Assembly (NCBI GenBank): GCA_021234155.1
Contig: JAJEKV010000031.1
Coordinates: 14,377,748 to 14,441,747, forward strand
DNA: 64,000 nt
Direction: 5' to 3'
Origin: Isoetes taiwanensis
Taxonomy: Eukaryota; Streptophyta; Lycopodiopsida; Isoetales; Isoetaceae
Of this stretch, positions 1 to 11,602 are shown one piece after another. Made by a program: the position numbers and the translations under genes. The notes below the pieces were generated by a model that was not told where the DNA came from, made no database searches, and worked only from the letters and a program-made list of their open reading frames with translations. How positions within the stretch are numbered: the first letter of the stretch is position 1; the number at the start of each line of letters is the position of its first letter.

Positions 1-760
1 AGGGACCAGACCGCTAAGAAGGAGGTTCGTGTTCTCGACTTTGAACGATCCCTCCTCTGTGTGTAAGGCCTACCGGGGATCATTGTGACTAGGTCTAATG
101 GCTTGCCACCGAGTGTGGGCAAGGCATGGGCTCGACACCCGTGAAGTGGGGTTCACTTTCCATTGGGTTCCAAATGAATAAGAGCAAAGTGGGCTCTCTA
201 GTCTCCTTGAGTCAAAGATGTAGATCTCCTCGAGGGAGTGATCCCCGCCGCCCCATCGACCTCGGGAGATGTGACCCAGAATAGCCCTTTCGCCATGCAT
301 CCCCGGCGGGCTACCAAGTCCCAACACTTTTCAACCTACTGCAGTGTGCACAGGAGGGGCGGATGGAGGGACTACCCATTGCCATAAAATTATGCCCAAA
401 TCCATTGTCATGAATTTCGGCCAAGAATGAACTCGAGACCCAAGCTTGTCACCCATCCCCGTGTCCCGAGCCTTGGGTAGGGATTCCCTATATGCATTGT
501 GCTGATCATTGTCTATGCAGATAGATGTACTACCCCACGGGTGGGTATGTGATGCTTTGTATACCGACGGTATGTTTACGCCTCGCAGCCTAGGTAGGCC
601 CCGAGGGAGACGGGTAAATGACCCCTTCACTCTTTCCACCGGAACCCGACTCGGCTGCAAAGCTGTCATGTGGGAGGGCCCCCATTCGGCATGGCGCTGG
701 TATGGGGAGAATCCTGTTTGTATACCTGGTGCAACGTGCATACCAGTAGGGGACGCCATA
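1..760 (+). repeat. 3' part of a Ty3/gypsy LTR (copy 0)
   Basis: The sequence aligns with the last half of the LTRs at 9364-10953 and 20570-22192, starting about 855 bases into the LTR. It ends near 760 in GGACGCCATA, which corresponds to the terminal GACGTCACA of the 3' LTR at 22192. The sequence to its right (block X) is the same as that to the right of the LTR ending at 22192, so both LTR/flank junctions descend from one event. Differences from the other copies cluster at CNG-type triplets. Confidence 0.85.
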
Positions 761-3700
761 ATTGGGTCTAAACCTTCGACATTCTCGCCTACGCCGCCAG
801 CTTTGTCTCCCCTCGCCCTCGCCGCCTTTACCGCTTCCATTTGTCTTCCTCCCCTTGAAATGCTCATGAAGTGTATCCGTGTATGACCAAATGGTTTCAA
901 CCATGTCCTTATTTCCAACCACGGATATAGGTTTCATTCCAAACAAAGATAGCCCCCCGAGAGAACAGCCATTCATGTACCACTGCGATACAATTTGATC
1001 TTCCCACCAAGCAAGTTATGAAGTACTTGATAACTCTTTACCGGATAGGAATTCTATGTATAGGACCTGTCGCACCATCTTTGGTGACTTTTGTCCATAG
1101 ATGGAACATCCTCCATAAATCTTGCCCCCCCTCTAGGGTTCCATCTGCTTTGAGAGATCATGAACCCGCCGAGATAATGATGTTCGCTAGACCACCACTT
1201 ATCCGTGTCTACAGCCGATCTTGAAATCAAAACCAAAACTATATTGGCAAAGCTTGTGCCTTCGCAAGCCAAGTCTACACTCATGATCAAGTTCAGATAT
1301 GGAGTACATGATCTTGTTGGTGAAGTTAATATCACCGCCCATTGGGAGACAAAGAGCTTGTCCGATTGTCTTAAGATGCAAAAGACAAGGAAACCGAAAA
1401 GTATCTAGGTCGGTCATGTCCGTGACACGCCTTGTACCACCGCTCTATGTCAGCCTTTGTCATAAAAAAAGGGTGGGGTCTTCGATCATATTGATGGCAA
1501 ATAGTGCCACGGGTCCAGTGCCCTGCACCACCAAATCCCTTTGTGTCCCAAAGTTACCGTAAATGGGGAGCTATCGCCACCCTTTAAATGGGACCACCGA
1601 ATCCAAGCTTCCTCTTCAATTGCCATAGCACGCTCAGTGGAAAGGAAAGGTTTTAACGCTACGCTTCAGCTTGGTGTTGATGTAGGGTTGACATAGACTG
1701 TTCAATTCCTTCATGTCTTCCTCATCAAGGGCAACCTTTTCCTTGTAATAATCAAAATCATGGTATTCATTAGATGCAACGCTGCGTAACTCCGTGATGC
1801 CTTCTTCTAACGCACGCCGCCTCTTTAGGACCGCGGGCATAATCCTTTGCGCCCCGCATTTTAGAACTCCTAGTCTTCCTTAGCAGATTGTTCCATCCAA
1901 GATTCTCGCCTTTGTAGGTCAAGCGCTTTGTCCGGTGAGGCCCTCAGATCCTCTTCATGAACCGCTTGTCGAACAACTTGGGGTCCGCCCGATGGAAATT
2001 CTCCATTGTTGTCCTTCAGCCTTGCCTCTTGTCCATTGAGCCCATATCTCAGCCCATTTCTCCCAGCACCGCCTCAGGCTAAGAATGAGGTCATATTGGT
2101 CCGAGAGAGACTCCTCGCCTTTCCTTGGTGTTCTTTCTTCTCCTCTTCATCCTCTCCCCATCATCTTCCTCGCCCCCAAAGCAAGAACATATCCCGCATA
2201 GTTTCTCAAAGGTCTTCCACTTATCCAAGGGAGCCCCTCGTTTCCTATAGGACACCGAGGACAACCCAATGCTTTCCACCGCTGCCTAGCGTAGTATGAT
2301 CCGTCGATAAGGGTCGCGATTCAACCAATGTACCAATGTCGAGCATGAAAGTATCTACAAACACCAAATAAACAAAGAATAGTAGTTCGGTTTCTCGACC
2401 TTCATGAGAAAGTTCCTTGAATGTCTAATTTTTTTTACTTTCTTTTTCGACTCGAAAGTCGAGAAAGCTCTGCATCCTTTTGATTTTCTCAGGAATTTGG
2501 CTTTCTCGACCGGGCGAGTCGAGAAAACCCCGATAACCCAAGCGTCGAGAAAACCCCAGCTGATAATCGGAAAATGTTAGATGGTGGCTTTCGACCGCGA
2601 GTCGAAAATGGAAAAGAATCGTAGAGTTATTTACCTTACGTGAAGCCGCACTCGCCGCTATTGTGTTCTCGCAAAGGGCTACGCCGCCGGCCGGTTGTCG
2701 GGCGCTCTCCACCGAAAGAACTCTCGCGACTCTCACTTGGCATATCCATCCTGGTCCTTTAAGCACCTCCTTTCCTCCGGTCGCAATACTTGGCGCCGCC
2801 ATCAATGCCGACCGCCCACTACCCGTAACCGGACGCTTTTTCCTTCGTGTCTTCCTCGACTTCCAAATGAACAACCGACCGGCCGACCGCTAAAAGGTAT
2901 GACATCCGCAGCATTGATCTCGCAATGTGATGTCGCACCATCAGTTCGTAATCTCCCAAGATGTGTGCCGGATTAAATTCCCTCGTGGGTTGAACAAGAC
3001 GCATCTCCCCGCGGCACCTTCAGCGCCCTCGATGTCCAAGAGCAAACTTTGTGTGCTATTCCCAACAGATAATACCGGAGCCCCCGCCCCATTTTCTCAG
3101 GCTCCCTCTCTCGGAAATCCCCGACCGCTTCATCCGATCCATTAGTTGGGAGTCGCACCATATCTTCGCCTCCTTCATCATCCGATTCCTCCCGCAGTGG
3201 TGTCATCTTCTCCATCTTTGGTCTTGTCCGACTTTTTTCTCAGATGAACCACAACTTCCCTCCCCACCGCAGAGTGTTGTAGAGTCTTCAAAGACAAAGA
3301 AGTGAAGCTCCCTCGTGAAACGGGGCTTTTCCCCCGACTGAAATCTCCATTCCAAGCTCCCCGGATGTTAGGGTTCCGCCTCCTTCATCCCTTCCGCATC
3401 CTTCCACCCAAGGTTCCCACAATTTAAAGGCATGCCTTCCTTTTTTCTTCGTGCCTTTCCCTTTTGCTCATGGAAGAGTGAGAATAATTTGAAACTGAAA
3501 ATTTTTTGGTGTGATAGAACTTACTTTCCGGGCAGTCCCTCGACATGTAGTGTTAAATGCTTCAACCGGGCACCGACTCCGAGAGCACAACACCGATTTT
3601 CTTGTACTTGTCTCCTCGAGCTCTTTTTGTCCCTTTGGTGGAGAAACAAATCTTTCCTTCCCACTTGTTGATACCTCGACATACCACCAAGAATCTGGCC

Positions 3701-3918
3701 GTGTGTCAAGAAGCTCGCTCCAGCCCCTCGATGACTAAGAACGGAGTTCGCCAAGGATCACTAGTGAGTCCGCGGTGAATGCCGCAAGAAGAAAGGATGG
3801 ATCAGCTTAAGGTATTCCTGACCAAAGAAAACCCTCGAAGCTCACCCGAGGAGCCCGTTTTTTTTCTTTTGCCGCCGAACCAAAGATCCCTCCGCACTCG
3901 CTTTGACGGAGTCGCCAT
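761..3918 (-). pseudogene. Degraded copy of the unknown minus-strand gene of block X
   Basis: This is the X counterpart of the gene at 22193-25386 and is read on the minus strand from an ATG at 3918-3916. Only short pieces remain open, for example the segment at 1840-1634 that corresponds to the helical segment ending near 23050 in X', and the C-terminal piece near 976-590. Many small indels and substitutions separate it from X', mostly where the other copy has CTG, CAG or similar triplets, so some of the apparent decay may be sequence error. I do not recognise the protein family. The left end of the gene runs directly into the LTR at 760. Confidence 0.5.
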
Positions 3919-4039
3919 GTCCCAGATGCCCCCTCATCTTCTTCCCCGCCAACCCTTCAGAATTAAGTTTCCTCCGCGGGTTGATCGTTTTTAGGACCGC
4001 ATGTAAAAAGATCGGGGTGTTCTTTTAATTTGAATTTAA

Positions 4040-4110
4040 GGACATGCAATCATTTAAGAAAAAAGCGGGCTAAGGGTACAAAGACGGCCGCCTTTTAGCC
4101 CGCCTAAACA
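4040..4110. other. Hairpin between divergent ORFs (copy X)
   Basis: GCGGGCTAA and TTAGCCCGC form an inverted repeat separated by about 20 bases, following a run of A. The same hairpin occurs at 25532-25573 in X'. It lies between the start of the minus-strand gene (3918) and the plus-strand ORF that ends at 4735. It could be a promoter element or a terminator-like stem; nothing in the sequence decides this. Confidence 0.5.
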
Positions 4111-4379
4111 CTATTTCAAATTGAATCACATCAAGGGACTTAGTGAGCGGAGCGAAGTTTATCTTCACATGCGCATTGGGCGACCTTGGAGTTCGAGGCG
4201 AAGCATCGAATCGTAGTTTAATTTCCGAATGGCGCCGCGACGCCGTAAGTCGCTAACAAATACTTTGCTTTGTGTGTTTTTCCCGACCGCCCCTATTGCG
4301 CGCTGATTTGATCGATGAGCACGGAGCTAAGGTAGGAAGTGGAGAGGAGCTGCCGCATTACCTGAACTCTACACCGCCA

Positions 4380-4735
4380 GCGCCCATGGAACGGGATACG
4401 CCGAGAATCGCAGCAGGATACAAGTATTACATGAGAATACACTCTTGATGAGACCGACGTAAGAAGCAAAAGACTCTAGGTGAGGCTGCGATCCGCGGAT
4501 ACAAAGGGCTCCAAGGAATTACCGCTGAAGAGGTGAGTTTCAGAGATGCCTATGTTATTTCGCTTGTAGAACATGCCGCCCCGTGGTTAAATAATGGAAC
4601 CGCCGATAAGCTCGACGGATTCATCGCTTCCCTTGTCCAGCATTTTTCAGCTTCTCGAGATGATTTACTCGGGTTGAGAGATGCTCTCGGCAAGGAAACA
4701 ATGCATCGGGGTAAAGAAATGCCCGCTTTTTAGGT
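4380..4735 (+). pseudogene. Unknown plus-strand ORF of block X
   Basis: A reading begins around the ATG in CCATGGAACGGG (4385) and ends in an open stretch at 4533-4733, followed by TAG. The open part reads like a helical, soluble protein and contains LVEHAAPWLNNG and ASRDDLLGLRDALG. The X' copy at 25856-26207 carries the same segments in shifted frames, so a single original frame is likely but neither copy preserves it fully. It is transcribed away from the minus-strand gene, with about 470 bp between their starts. No family recognised. Confidence 0.35.
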
Positions 4736-4789
4736 GTATTTTTTCATGGAATGTTTTCTTAGAATGTTGTACATAGATCAGGCTAGGTC

Positions 4790-5830
4790 TAAGGCCCGTG
4801 AGATGCGGTTCAAATGCATCCTCTTGTAGTTAGTCGAGGGGCTCTCCACTCAGCCGGAACCACCTCTTTCGCAATATTCGAGGAAGATGGTTCAAGGAGA
4901 GTGGCTCGCATAAAAGCTAGAGGCACTTGGGACTAAAACATGAGAATACAAAGTGCAAGAGTTGTAGAGAATGCAAGCCTTGGCTTCCTCTCGGGTTTCC
5001 CCGCGGTTGTTGGGAGGCCTCCACCCACCGGAGCCCCTCCCTTCGCAATATTCGGATTAAGATGGTTCAAGGAGAGTGACTCGACCGGTCGAGGCCACCG
5101 CTACCATACAATGTGAGAATTGGTCGGTTAAGGGTTTCTCACTGGCGAAGTCGAGAATGCGATCGTTATTTTCTCGTTTACATTTTCACCGCAAGTCGAA
5201 ATGCCTTGGCCATCCGTAACTCCTGATAGTACACATGGAGTGCCGTTGTTAAGGCATTCCCACTCACAGCCGAATGCGCATGCAAGAAGCTCGCGGGTTT
5301 CCCCGCGGGTTAGTTGTAGAGGCCTCCACCCGCAGCGGCCCCCCCCTTCGATATTCGCCGAAGACGGTTCGGGCGAGAGTGGTCGACCGGTAGAGGCCAC
5401 CGCGGTAACAATACGTGAGAATTGGTCGGTTAAAGGATTCTCGACGAAAGCGAAGTCGAATGCGACGTTGGTTTTCCTTCACATTTTCCCTCTCCGCAAG
5501 TCGAGAATGCCTTTAGCCATCGAGAACTCCTCGATGGTACACATGGAGTGCCAAGTAGTAAGGCATTCCCCACTCACGCAGCCGAATGCATACAAACAGC
5601 CTCCGCGGGCGCCCTCGCGGTTAGTTGTAGAGGCCTCCACCCGCCGAGAGCCCATCCCTTCGCAATATTCTACGGTAAGATGGTTCGAAGGAGACGGTTC
5701 TTTGATTGTAGAGGCCATCAGCGACTCACACACGAGAATTAAGGTTGGTCGCAGATAAATAAAACCACTTCCTTCGCGAATCTCGGTGAAGATAGTTTGA
5801 AGGAGTAGCGGAAGCAGATCGGCTCGCAGC
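4790..5830. repeat. Foldback and palindrome array, degraded copy
   Basis: Repeats contain GCCTCCACCC, then CTTCGCAATATTCG, then GATGGTTCAAGGAGA, then the complement of the first arm. They occur near 4838-4920, 5020-5100, 5310-5400 and 5618-5720. Decayed TCTCGAC/GTCGAGA palindromes lie between them. This is the X counterpart of 26312-27424, where the arms pair much better. Short open frames here are by-products of the repeat and do not look like genes. Confidence 0.6.
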
Positions 5831-5904
5831 CGCGCCTCTAGAGTGCACTAGAGCTTCCGCGCTTTCAACTCGCCGTGCTCTAAGAAAGCGCCAGCACCTC
5901 TATG

Positions 5905-6992
5905 GTGGCTGAAGTCGCCGCAGGAAGCGAGGCCACTCTTCTTGTTCACAAAATATTTAGCCGTCCATAGCTTTCACTTGATACGCCTTGCTCTGGATCG
6001 GGTTCGAAGTGAGGCTCGGATAGTTCCTAATCACATGGCTGACAGAATGGCAAAGGGATTCCGCCAAAGGCCGAGGACACAGTCGAAGGACAACCACTAT
6101 CCCGTCTCTCATACTCTTGAGGTCGATATGGCTTAGCAATGATTGTATTTTACTGGCGTTATGATAGCACTTATGGCCGAGATGCGTCTATGTCCGGTGT
6201 TGTGTTTGCCATAGTCTGGAATTGCTCATAAACCTGTCGACCTTTTTCACCATTATAGGCTTCCCCTTTTGTGGTGCATTTTGGATGAGGAGTCCAGGCA
6301 TCTTTCGACCCTTTCGTTTCCTCAAGCGAACTTGAACTTCAAGCTGGAAGGCGAGAACACCAAGAACATTGACCAATATTTTTCTTTGCCATACAAGACC
6401 ATATGCCCACTTGAATCCCGTTCTAGGCACCATTCATGGAATTTCCTTAACTCACAGGCCTCGGATACACTATTTTATGCTGGGTTTGTTCCGGGATCTG
6501 CGAGATTAATTCAGGGGATACATACTATCGTGGTACTGCATTCTAATACTCCATTGTGATCAAAATATTACAAGCTTGGCGGGACCAGGTTGGATCGGTT
6601 GGAGTTTGGCTCACGACCATATTTCGGTTCATGGGATCCATCGAGGGATCATTATCTTTTTCGAGGTCCTTTAAAGGCATTGGCGTTGTCTTGCTCTGGA
6701 TTGTCTTTTTGATTGCATTCTCCTCCTGCGGCTTGATGAACAGCCGGTATCAAGTGACAATGATCGAATTGATTGACATGGAACTCCACGAAATGACATC
6801 TGTCAAAAGGAAAGCGAAGTTTTTCTGAGCTTCAGCGAGGAATGAAAAGGTATTGAAAGGAAGCGAGTTTTCGACTTCATGAGTCGAAACACCGGTATAG
6901 AACAAAAGTAAACCCACCTCAATCTCCCGGGGACTCAAGAATGTATTGGTGACATTCTTGTGGCGTTCCTGACCTGATATCACGGTCAGGCG
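5905..6992. other. Spacer Y between block X and LTR 1; no recognisable gene
   Basis: Similarity to X' stops near 5905 (the corresponding point in X' is near 27100). The rest, up to the LTR start at 6993, has short open stretches on both strands (for example 6269-6559 plus) but no family I recognise. One TCTCGAC-class palindrome with a TTCATGA-type centre lies at about 6867-6890, linking this spacer to the palindromes of X and X'. Confidence 0.4.
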
Positions 6993-7717
6993 TGTTATCA
7001 TGCTTTGCCAATCATCATTACCGCCATCAGAATCGGTAGCATGCGGCGGCCTTTATAGCCAAATTAGGTATACAGGGGGGCAACTTGCTAAAATGTGCAT
7101 TAGCGTGTGTGCACATTTACTAATATACACATTAATGTGGGCACACATTTCCATATGGACACCTTATGCCAGTACCATAGGTAGGTGCAATTAATGTGCA
7201 CATTCTCCAATGTGCACATTCATTAATGTGCACACATTTCCATGTGGGCACATTTTGCCACCTAACCATTAATGGCAAGTGGGCCCATTCCCAATTATCC
7301 CACATGCCAAAGGGGATAATTGGAAACCCTAACCAACCCCCATGTTCATTTAGGAGGGGAACCCTAACTTGCCCAATTTCGTTTCTAGGGCTTTAGAACT
7401 CTGTTTTGGGTGCCTCAAGAGCCAAAACCGCCTCCCCCACTCTGCTAGGAAGGCTGGGACCCTTAGTTTCCCTTGGTTCGAAAGGTTTGGGATGGTCGAG
7501 AGGCTCAGTCGAGGGAGGAGTCCTCAAAGGATCGGTATTTAGGCAATTTAATAGCTTAAACCCTCTTTTAGTCATAAAATCGGTAGGTTTAGCCTATTAA
7601 ATTGCCCATAACAACTGCTTCTAGATCTCTAGGTATCAGACTCTAAACTAAAGAACCTAACTCTATGATATAGATTAGATCTTGTTCTTTAGTTCTCTTT
7701 ATGATGTATGTGGAGGA
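6993..7717 (+). mobile_element. Ty3/gypsy LTR 1, truncated at the integrase junction
   Basis: It starts TGTTATCATGC, equivalent to TGTGGCGTATC at 9364. It aligns with the first 720 bases of LTR 2, including the AATGTGCACATT-rich tract and the block ending TGATGTATGTGGAGGA. At TGGAGGA (7711-7717) it switches to integrase sequence. LTR 2 continues GGAGGATGTATC and the internal region at 18910 reads TGGAGGACATG, so the junction lies in a short stretch shared by both parents. The remaining 870 bases of LTR and all of gag-pol before that point are missing. Confidence 0.8.
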
Positions 7718-8494
7718 CATGCTACTGAAACTATATACGGAATAAGCAAGGTATGTGGGAAGAATTTATTCACTTGGTCGAAGTTTGCATACAATAGCAC
7801 CAAGCAGAATCATCCCAAATGTCGCCGTTTATGATCAATTCACGGCTATCAATGCCTAACTCAGGACACTTGGCACAATCCTGTGTCAAAAGTAGAAGTC
7901 TCCACGGCACATGTTGGCCAATATCACCCAGCTCGTGGAAGAAGTGCGAGGATATCTCCCTAGCGACAAGGGAGTCGGTAAGAGCATCGCCCGACAAGCA
8001 TCGAACGATCGAGAGTTCGGGTTGGCGCGACAATGTGTGGCTCAAGATCCAAGGTGAAGCGGTGGCTCGGGGATCGGGAATTGCAAGAAGCTTGCTCCAG
8101 GGGTGGGCTGGACCTTTCAAGATAATCAAGAGAATAGGTAATCAATCCCTCTGAGTTAGATCTACCAAGACACCTAAAGATTCATAAGGTCTTCCACGTC
8201 GGTTTGTTGAAAAGCACACTCCAAATCTGGGCGAAGTCTTGGACACTCAACGTTGTTGGAAATGGCCGGGAGGAGCTGGAAATAGTTCGAAATTGATTCT
8301 TGATAAAGCTTTCAAGAAAACAAGGAGATCGAGTTTCTCAATATTTGGTCAAGTGGAAGCTTGCCGATGGAAAACCCATGACGTGGGTACTTAAGAAGGA
8401 TCTATTAAAGCGGTACCCACAATTCATGGAGCAATGGGGCGGCAAGGTCATCTCAGAAGAAATCGGCTCGGGCATGTCGATTGGTGTAGATTAA
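7711..8494 (+). pseudogene. Integrase C-terminal part and chromodomain, truncated element
   Basis: It matches 18910-19697 closely. It begins in the integrase core, passes through the GPFKII segment of the integrase C-terminal domain (about 8110), and ends with a chromodomain reading QYLVKWK at 8337-8360 and a stop at 8492-8494. The chromodomain frame 8300-8494 is open; the rest is frameshifted. This is the stump of a second element whose 5' part was deleted. It has no chance of activity because gag, protease, RT and RNase H are absent. Confidence 0.8.
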
Positions 8495-9363
8495 TTCTAT
8501 GTGTAGTTAAGAATAATCTAATGCAACCTATGCTAGGTATGGATTGCATGCGTTGTTACGAAATGATGAGACCGCTCGGCGATCTCTAGAGCGTGGTGTA
8601 ATGTCGATGTAGGCATGATCGCGTTTAAAACTTGGAAGAGTGGAAGGTAGATTAGAAAAGTCTATACGTTCCCGCGGAAGTAGAGCGACCTCGAAGAAAG
8701 GAGGACATGGAAGGATGCATTCATAGGAAAAGCACCTCTAGACCCATATATATGCTTTGATGGGAGGAATCGGCCTTCCGCCCCCATACCTGAAGGACCT
8801 ATCCTCCACTGGGCAACTAGGGTGTAGGCATGAGAGGCATATGCATTTTAGGCGTTGTCTCCTCGGCCATTATGGAAGATTCATCCTCTTCCTAATGGGA
8901 GATTAGCCATGCATCCATGTAGATAGGTGGGGTGGTCACCATATAACCAAAATTTTATTAATAATTAAATGGTACTAACGTGAGTAAATGACCACAGGGC
9001 CAATAGAGCACTCGGAGGGCAAGGAGGTCGAAACTCTGAAGACTTGCAACACAAATTTTGTTGGAATGTGTTGCAAGGAATCAAGAGTACCTAGGATGTT
9101 AATTTGAATTTTTGATAAACTTAATTGCCATGATAAGTGAATTATTGAGTAACTTTGTTTTAATGATGTTGTGAATTGATAAGTGATTTCATAATATAAT
9201 CATGTAATAATGTTCTAAAAAATATTACCTTAAGGTAATGTTAATAAATGTGTAAATGATATAGTAGTATATTGTATGTATCGTGGTGATTGCAGGTTAG
9301 GAAGTTCCCAAGGTGGGGAGACCCACGATCTTTGCTTTACGACATCAATTCAAGAGGGGAGAA
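8495..9363 (+). other. 3' untranslated region and polypurine tract of the truncated element
   Basis: This non-coding stretch follows the chromodomain stop and is nearly identical to 19698-20569, including AT-rich parts that match base for base over long runs. It ends in the purine run CAAGAGGGGAGAA at 9351-9363, directly before the LTR start at 9364, as expected of a plus-strand priming site. The counterpart purine run is at 20555-20569. Confidence 0.75.
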
Positions 9364-10953
9364 TGTGGCGTATCATGCTTTGCGCCACGCCGCCACTACG
9401 CCATCCTCAACGACGTCTGTGCACCGACGCGCGCCAAGTGGGTAGCCCTAGGGGGCCAACTTGCTAGAAATGTGCATTGGCATTAATGTGCACATTTACC
9501 AATATACACATTAATGTGGGCACACATTTCCATATGGACACCTTATGCCAAGTGGGCCATACCCATAGGTGCAATTAATGTGCACATTCTCCATTTTGTG
9601 CACACATTTCCATGTGGGCACATTTTGCCACCCAGCCATTAATGGCAAGTAGGCCCATTCCCAATTATCCCACATGCCAAAGGGGATAATGGAAACCCTA
9701 ACCAAATCCCCATGTCTATTTAGGAGGGAAACCCTAACTTGCCCAATTTCGTTTCTAGGGCTTTAACTCTGTTTTTGGCTGCCTCAAGAGCCAAAACCGC
9801 CTCCCGAACTTCTGTGGAGAGAACTGGACCCTTAGTTTCCCTTGGTTCGAGCGTTTCAGCAGGATGGTCGAGCTCAGGTCAGGAGGAGTCCCTCAAGGAT
9901 CAGGTATTTAGGCAATTTAATAGCTTAAACCCTCTTTTAGTCATAAAATCAGTAGGTTTAGCCTATTAAATTGCCCATAGCAGCCTTCTAGATCTCTAGG
10001 TATCAGACTCTAACTAAAGAACCTAACTCTATGATATAGATTAGATCTTGTTCTTTAGTTCTCTTATGATGTATGTGGAGGATGTATCTCTATGAACTCC
10101 TTGTATTGGGAAGGGGGGTAGAGACCCAAAGCTTGGTAGTGGATGCTCCTAGATTAGCCTCTCTAGCACCATATAGATTAGGCTGTGTACAAGAACCACA
10201 CACAGTTTGTGGGTGAAGGGACCCGGCCGCTAAGAAGGAGGTTCGTGTCCTGACTCTTGAACGATCCCTCTGGTGTGTAAGGCCTACCGGGGATCATTGT
10301 GACTAGGTCTAATGGCTTGCCACTGGGTTCACTTTCCATTGGGTTCCAGTCGAATAAGAGCAGTGGCTCTCTAGTCTCCTTGAGTCAGCATGTAGATCTC
10401 TGGAGGGAGTGATCCCTGCCTGCCCCATCGGACCTGGGGAGATGTAACCCAGGAATAGCCCTTTCGGCTATGCATCCGGCGGGCTACAGTCAAGTCCCAA
10501 CACTTTTCAACCTACTCTGCAAAGTGTGCACAGGAGGGGCGGATGGAGTGGACTACCCATTGCCATGTTCTTATGCCAGCCAAATCCATTGTCATGAATT
10601 CTGTCTGCAATGAACTCTGGAGACCCAAGCTTGTCAATCCATCCCTGTGTCTGAGCCTTGGGTAGGATTCCCTATATGCATTGTCTTGATCATTGTCTAT
10701 CACAGATGTGATGTACCACCCTACGGGTGGGTATGTGATGCTTTGTATCTTGGCGTGTATGTTTACGCTTCCGCAGCTAGGTAGGCCCTGAGGGAGACGG
10801 GGTAAATGACCCCTTCACTCTTCCCACTGGAACCCGTCTCGGTTGCAGTGTCATGTGGAGGGCCCTGTATCGGCATGCATGGCGGTGGTATGGGGAGAAC
10901 TCACGTTTGTATCACGGTGGGTGTACCGTGATATCACAGTAGAAGGCGTCACG
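9364..10953 (+). repeat. Ty3/gypsy LTR 2 (5' LTR of the central element)
   Basis: It starts TGTGGCG after the purine run and ends near CGTCACG at 10953, just before the primer-binding site. It is about 1590 bases and aligns along its whole length with LTR 3 (20570-22192). LTR 3 has the cleaner termini TGTGACG and CGTCACA, a 7-bp terminal inverted repeat. Most differences between the two LTRs sit at CNG-like triplets. Confidence 0.85.
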
Positions 10954-10954
10954 A

Positions 10955-10965
10955 TGGTATCGAGC
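10955..10965 (+). promoter_or_regulatory. Primer-binding site (initiator tRNA-Met type)
   Basis: TGGTATCGAGC follows the 5' LTR by one base. The usual PBS complementary to initiator tRNA-Met is TGGTATCAGAGC; here one base is missing in the middle. Its position defines the LTR end and the element's orientation. Confidence 0.8.
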
Positions 10966-11153
10966 AATGTTCTTGGAGACCAAGAGCAAAGCAGCCCATG
11001 TTCCCGATAGTACTAACTTGATAGGATCCTTAAACCTCGAAAAGTGGGAAATTTTTTTCTCATTTTTGTGGTAGATGCTAAGCTAATAATGATTAAAATG
11101 GATAAAAGCATAAAAAGACTAAAATTGGTGAGCCAACATCCAAAAAGTAGGGT

Positions 11154-11425
11154 GGTCTCACCGCGTCGGCGCCGGGGACGAGGAAATGAGATTTTCATTT
11201 TCGGGTTGGAATTTAGCGTGTGAGACAATAAACAAACACACCAAAAAGTTGTAAATTACAAATAAAAATAGCTTGATAAATCTAAATTAGAGCTAAAAAT
11301 CGATTAGAATTAGCATGTTATATGTTCCAAAAGTACAAAATTTAGTAGTGGGTCCCACCATGTCTCACCGCGTCGCCGGGGACGGAAATGACTTTCTCAT
11401 TTTGGGCTGGGCAAACGTGAGACCT
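11154..11425 (+). promoter_or_regulatory. Pair of 70-bp palindromic modules upstream of the H3-like ORF
   Basis: Two copies start at 11155 and 11362 with GTCTCACCGCGTCG, continue with CCGGGGACG, then AATGAGA and TCTCATTTT-type arms, and end in CGTGAGAC or GTGTGAGAC. The outer ends GTCTCAC and GTGAGAC are inverted repeats, and the centre is a second inverted repeat. The same pair occurs at 13004 and 13204 before gag. The spacing within pairs is about 200 bp. They probably act as promoter or enhancer elements, since a TATA box follows each pair. Confidence 0.65.
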
Positions 11426-11496
11426 TAAAATTAGGTGTTTTAGGCGTTTTAAGCACCCCAAAAAGGTAGTTTAAAAGTTGACCTAAAATTGACCCC

Positions 11497-11504
11497 TATA
11501 AATA
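11497..11504 (+). promoter_or_regulatory. TATA box of the H3-like unit
   Basis: CCTATAAATAGACC lies about 106 bases upstream of the ATG at 11603/11606 and about 70 bases after the second palindromic module. A matching CTATAAATAGG lies at 13451 before gag. Confidence 0.55.
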
Positions 11505-11602
11505 GACCTAGATCCCTCCCATTTCCGCGTTAATCCCTTAGAGGTTTACTCGTGTTAAGCCAAAGCGATTTTACGGCTCAGCTCCGTCGACGAACAAGTA
11601 AA

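Noticed and set aside
761-6992. Block X as internal region of a non-autonomous LTR element
   Set aside because: After the LTR end at 760 there is no primer-binding site (the counterpart at 10955 is clear), and no purine tract precedes the LTR start at 6993.
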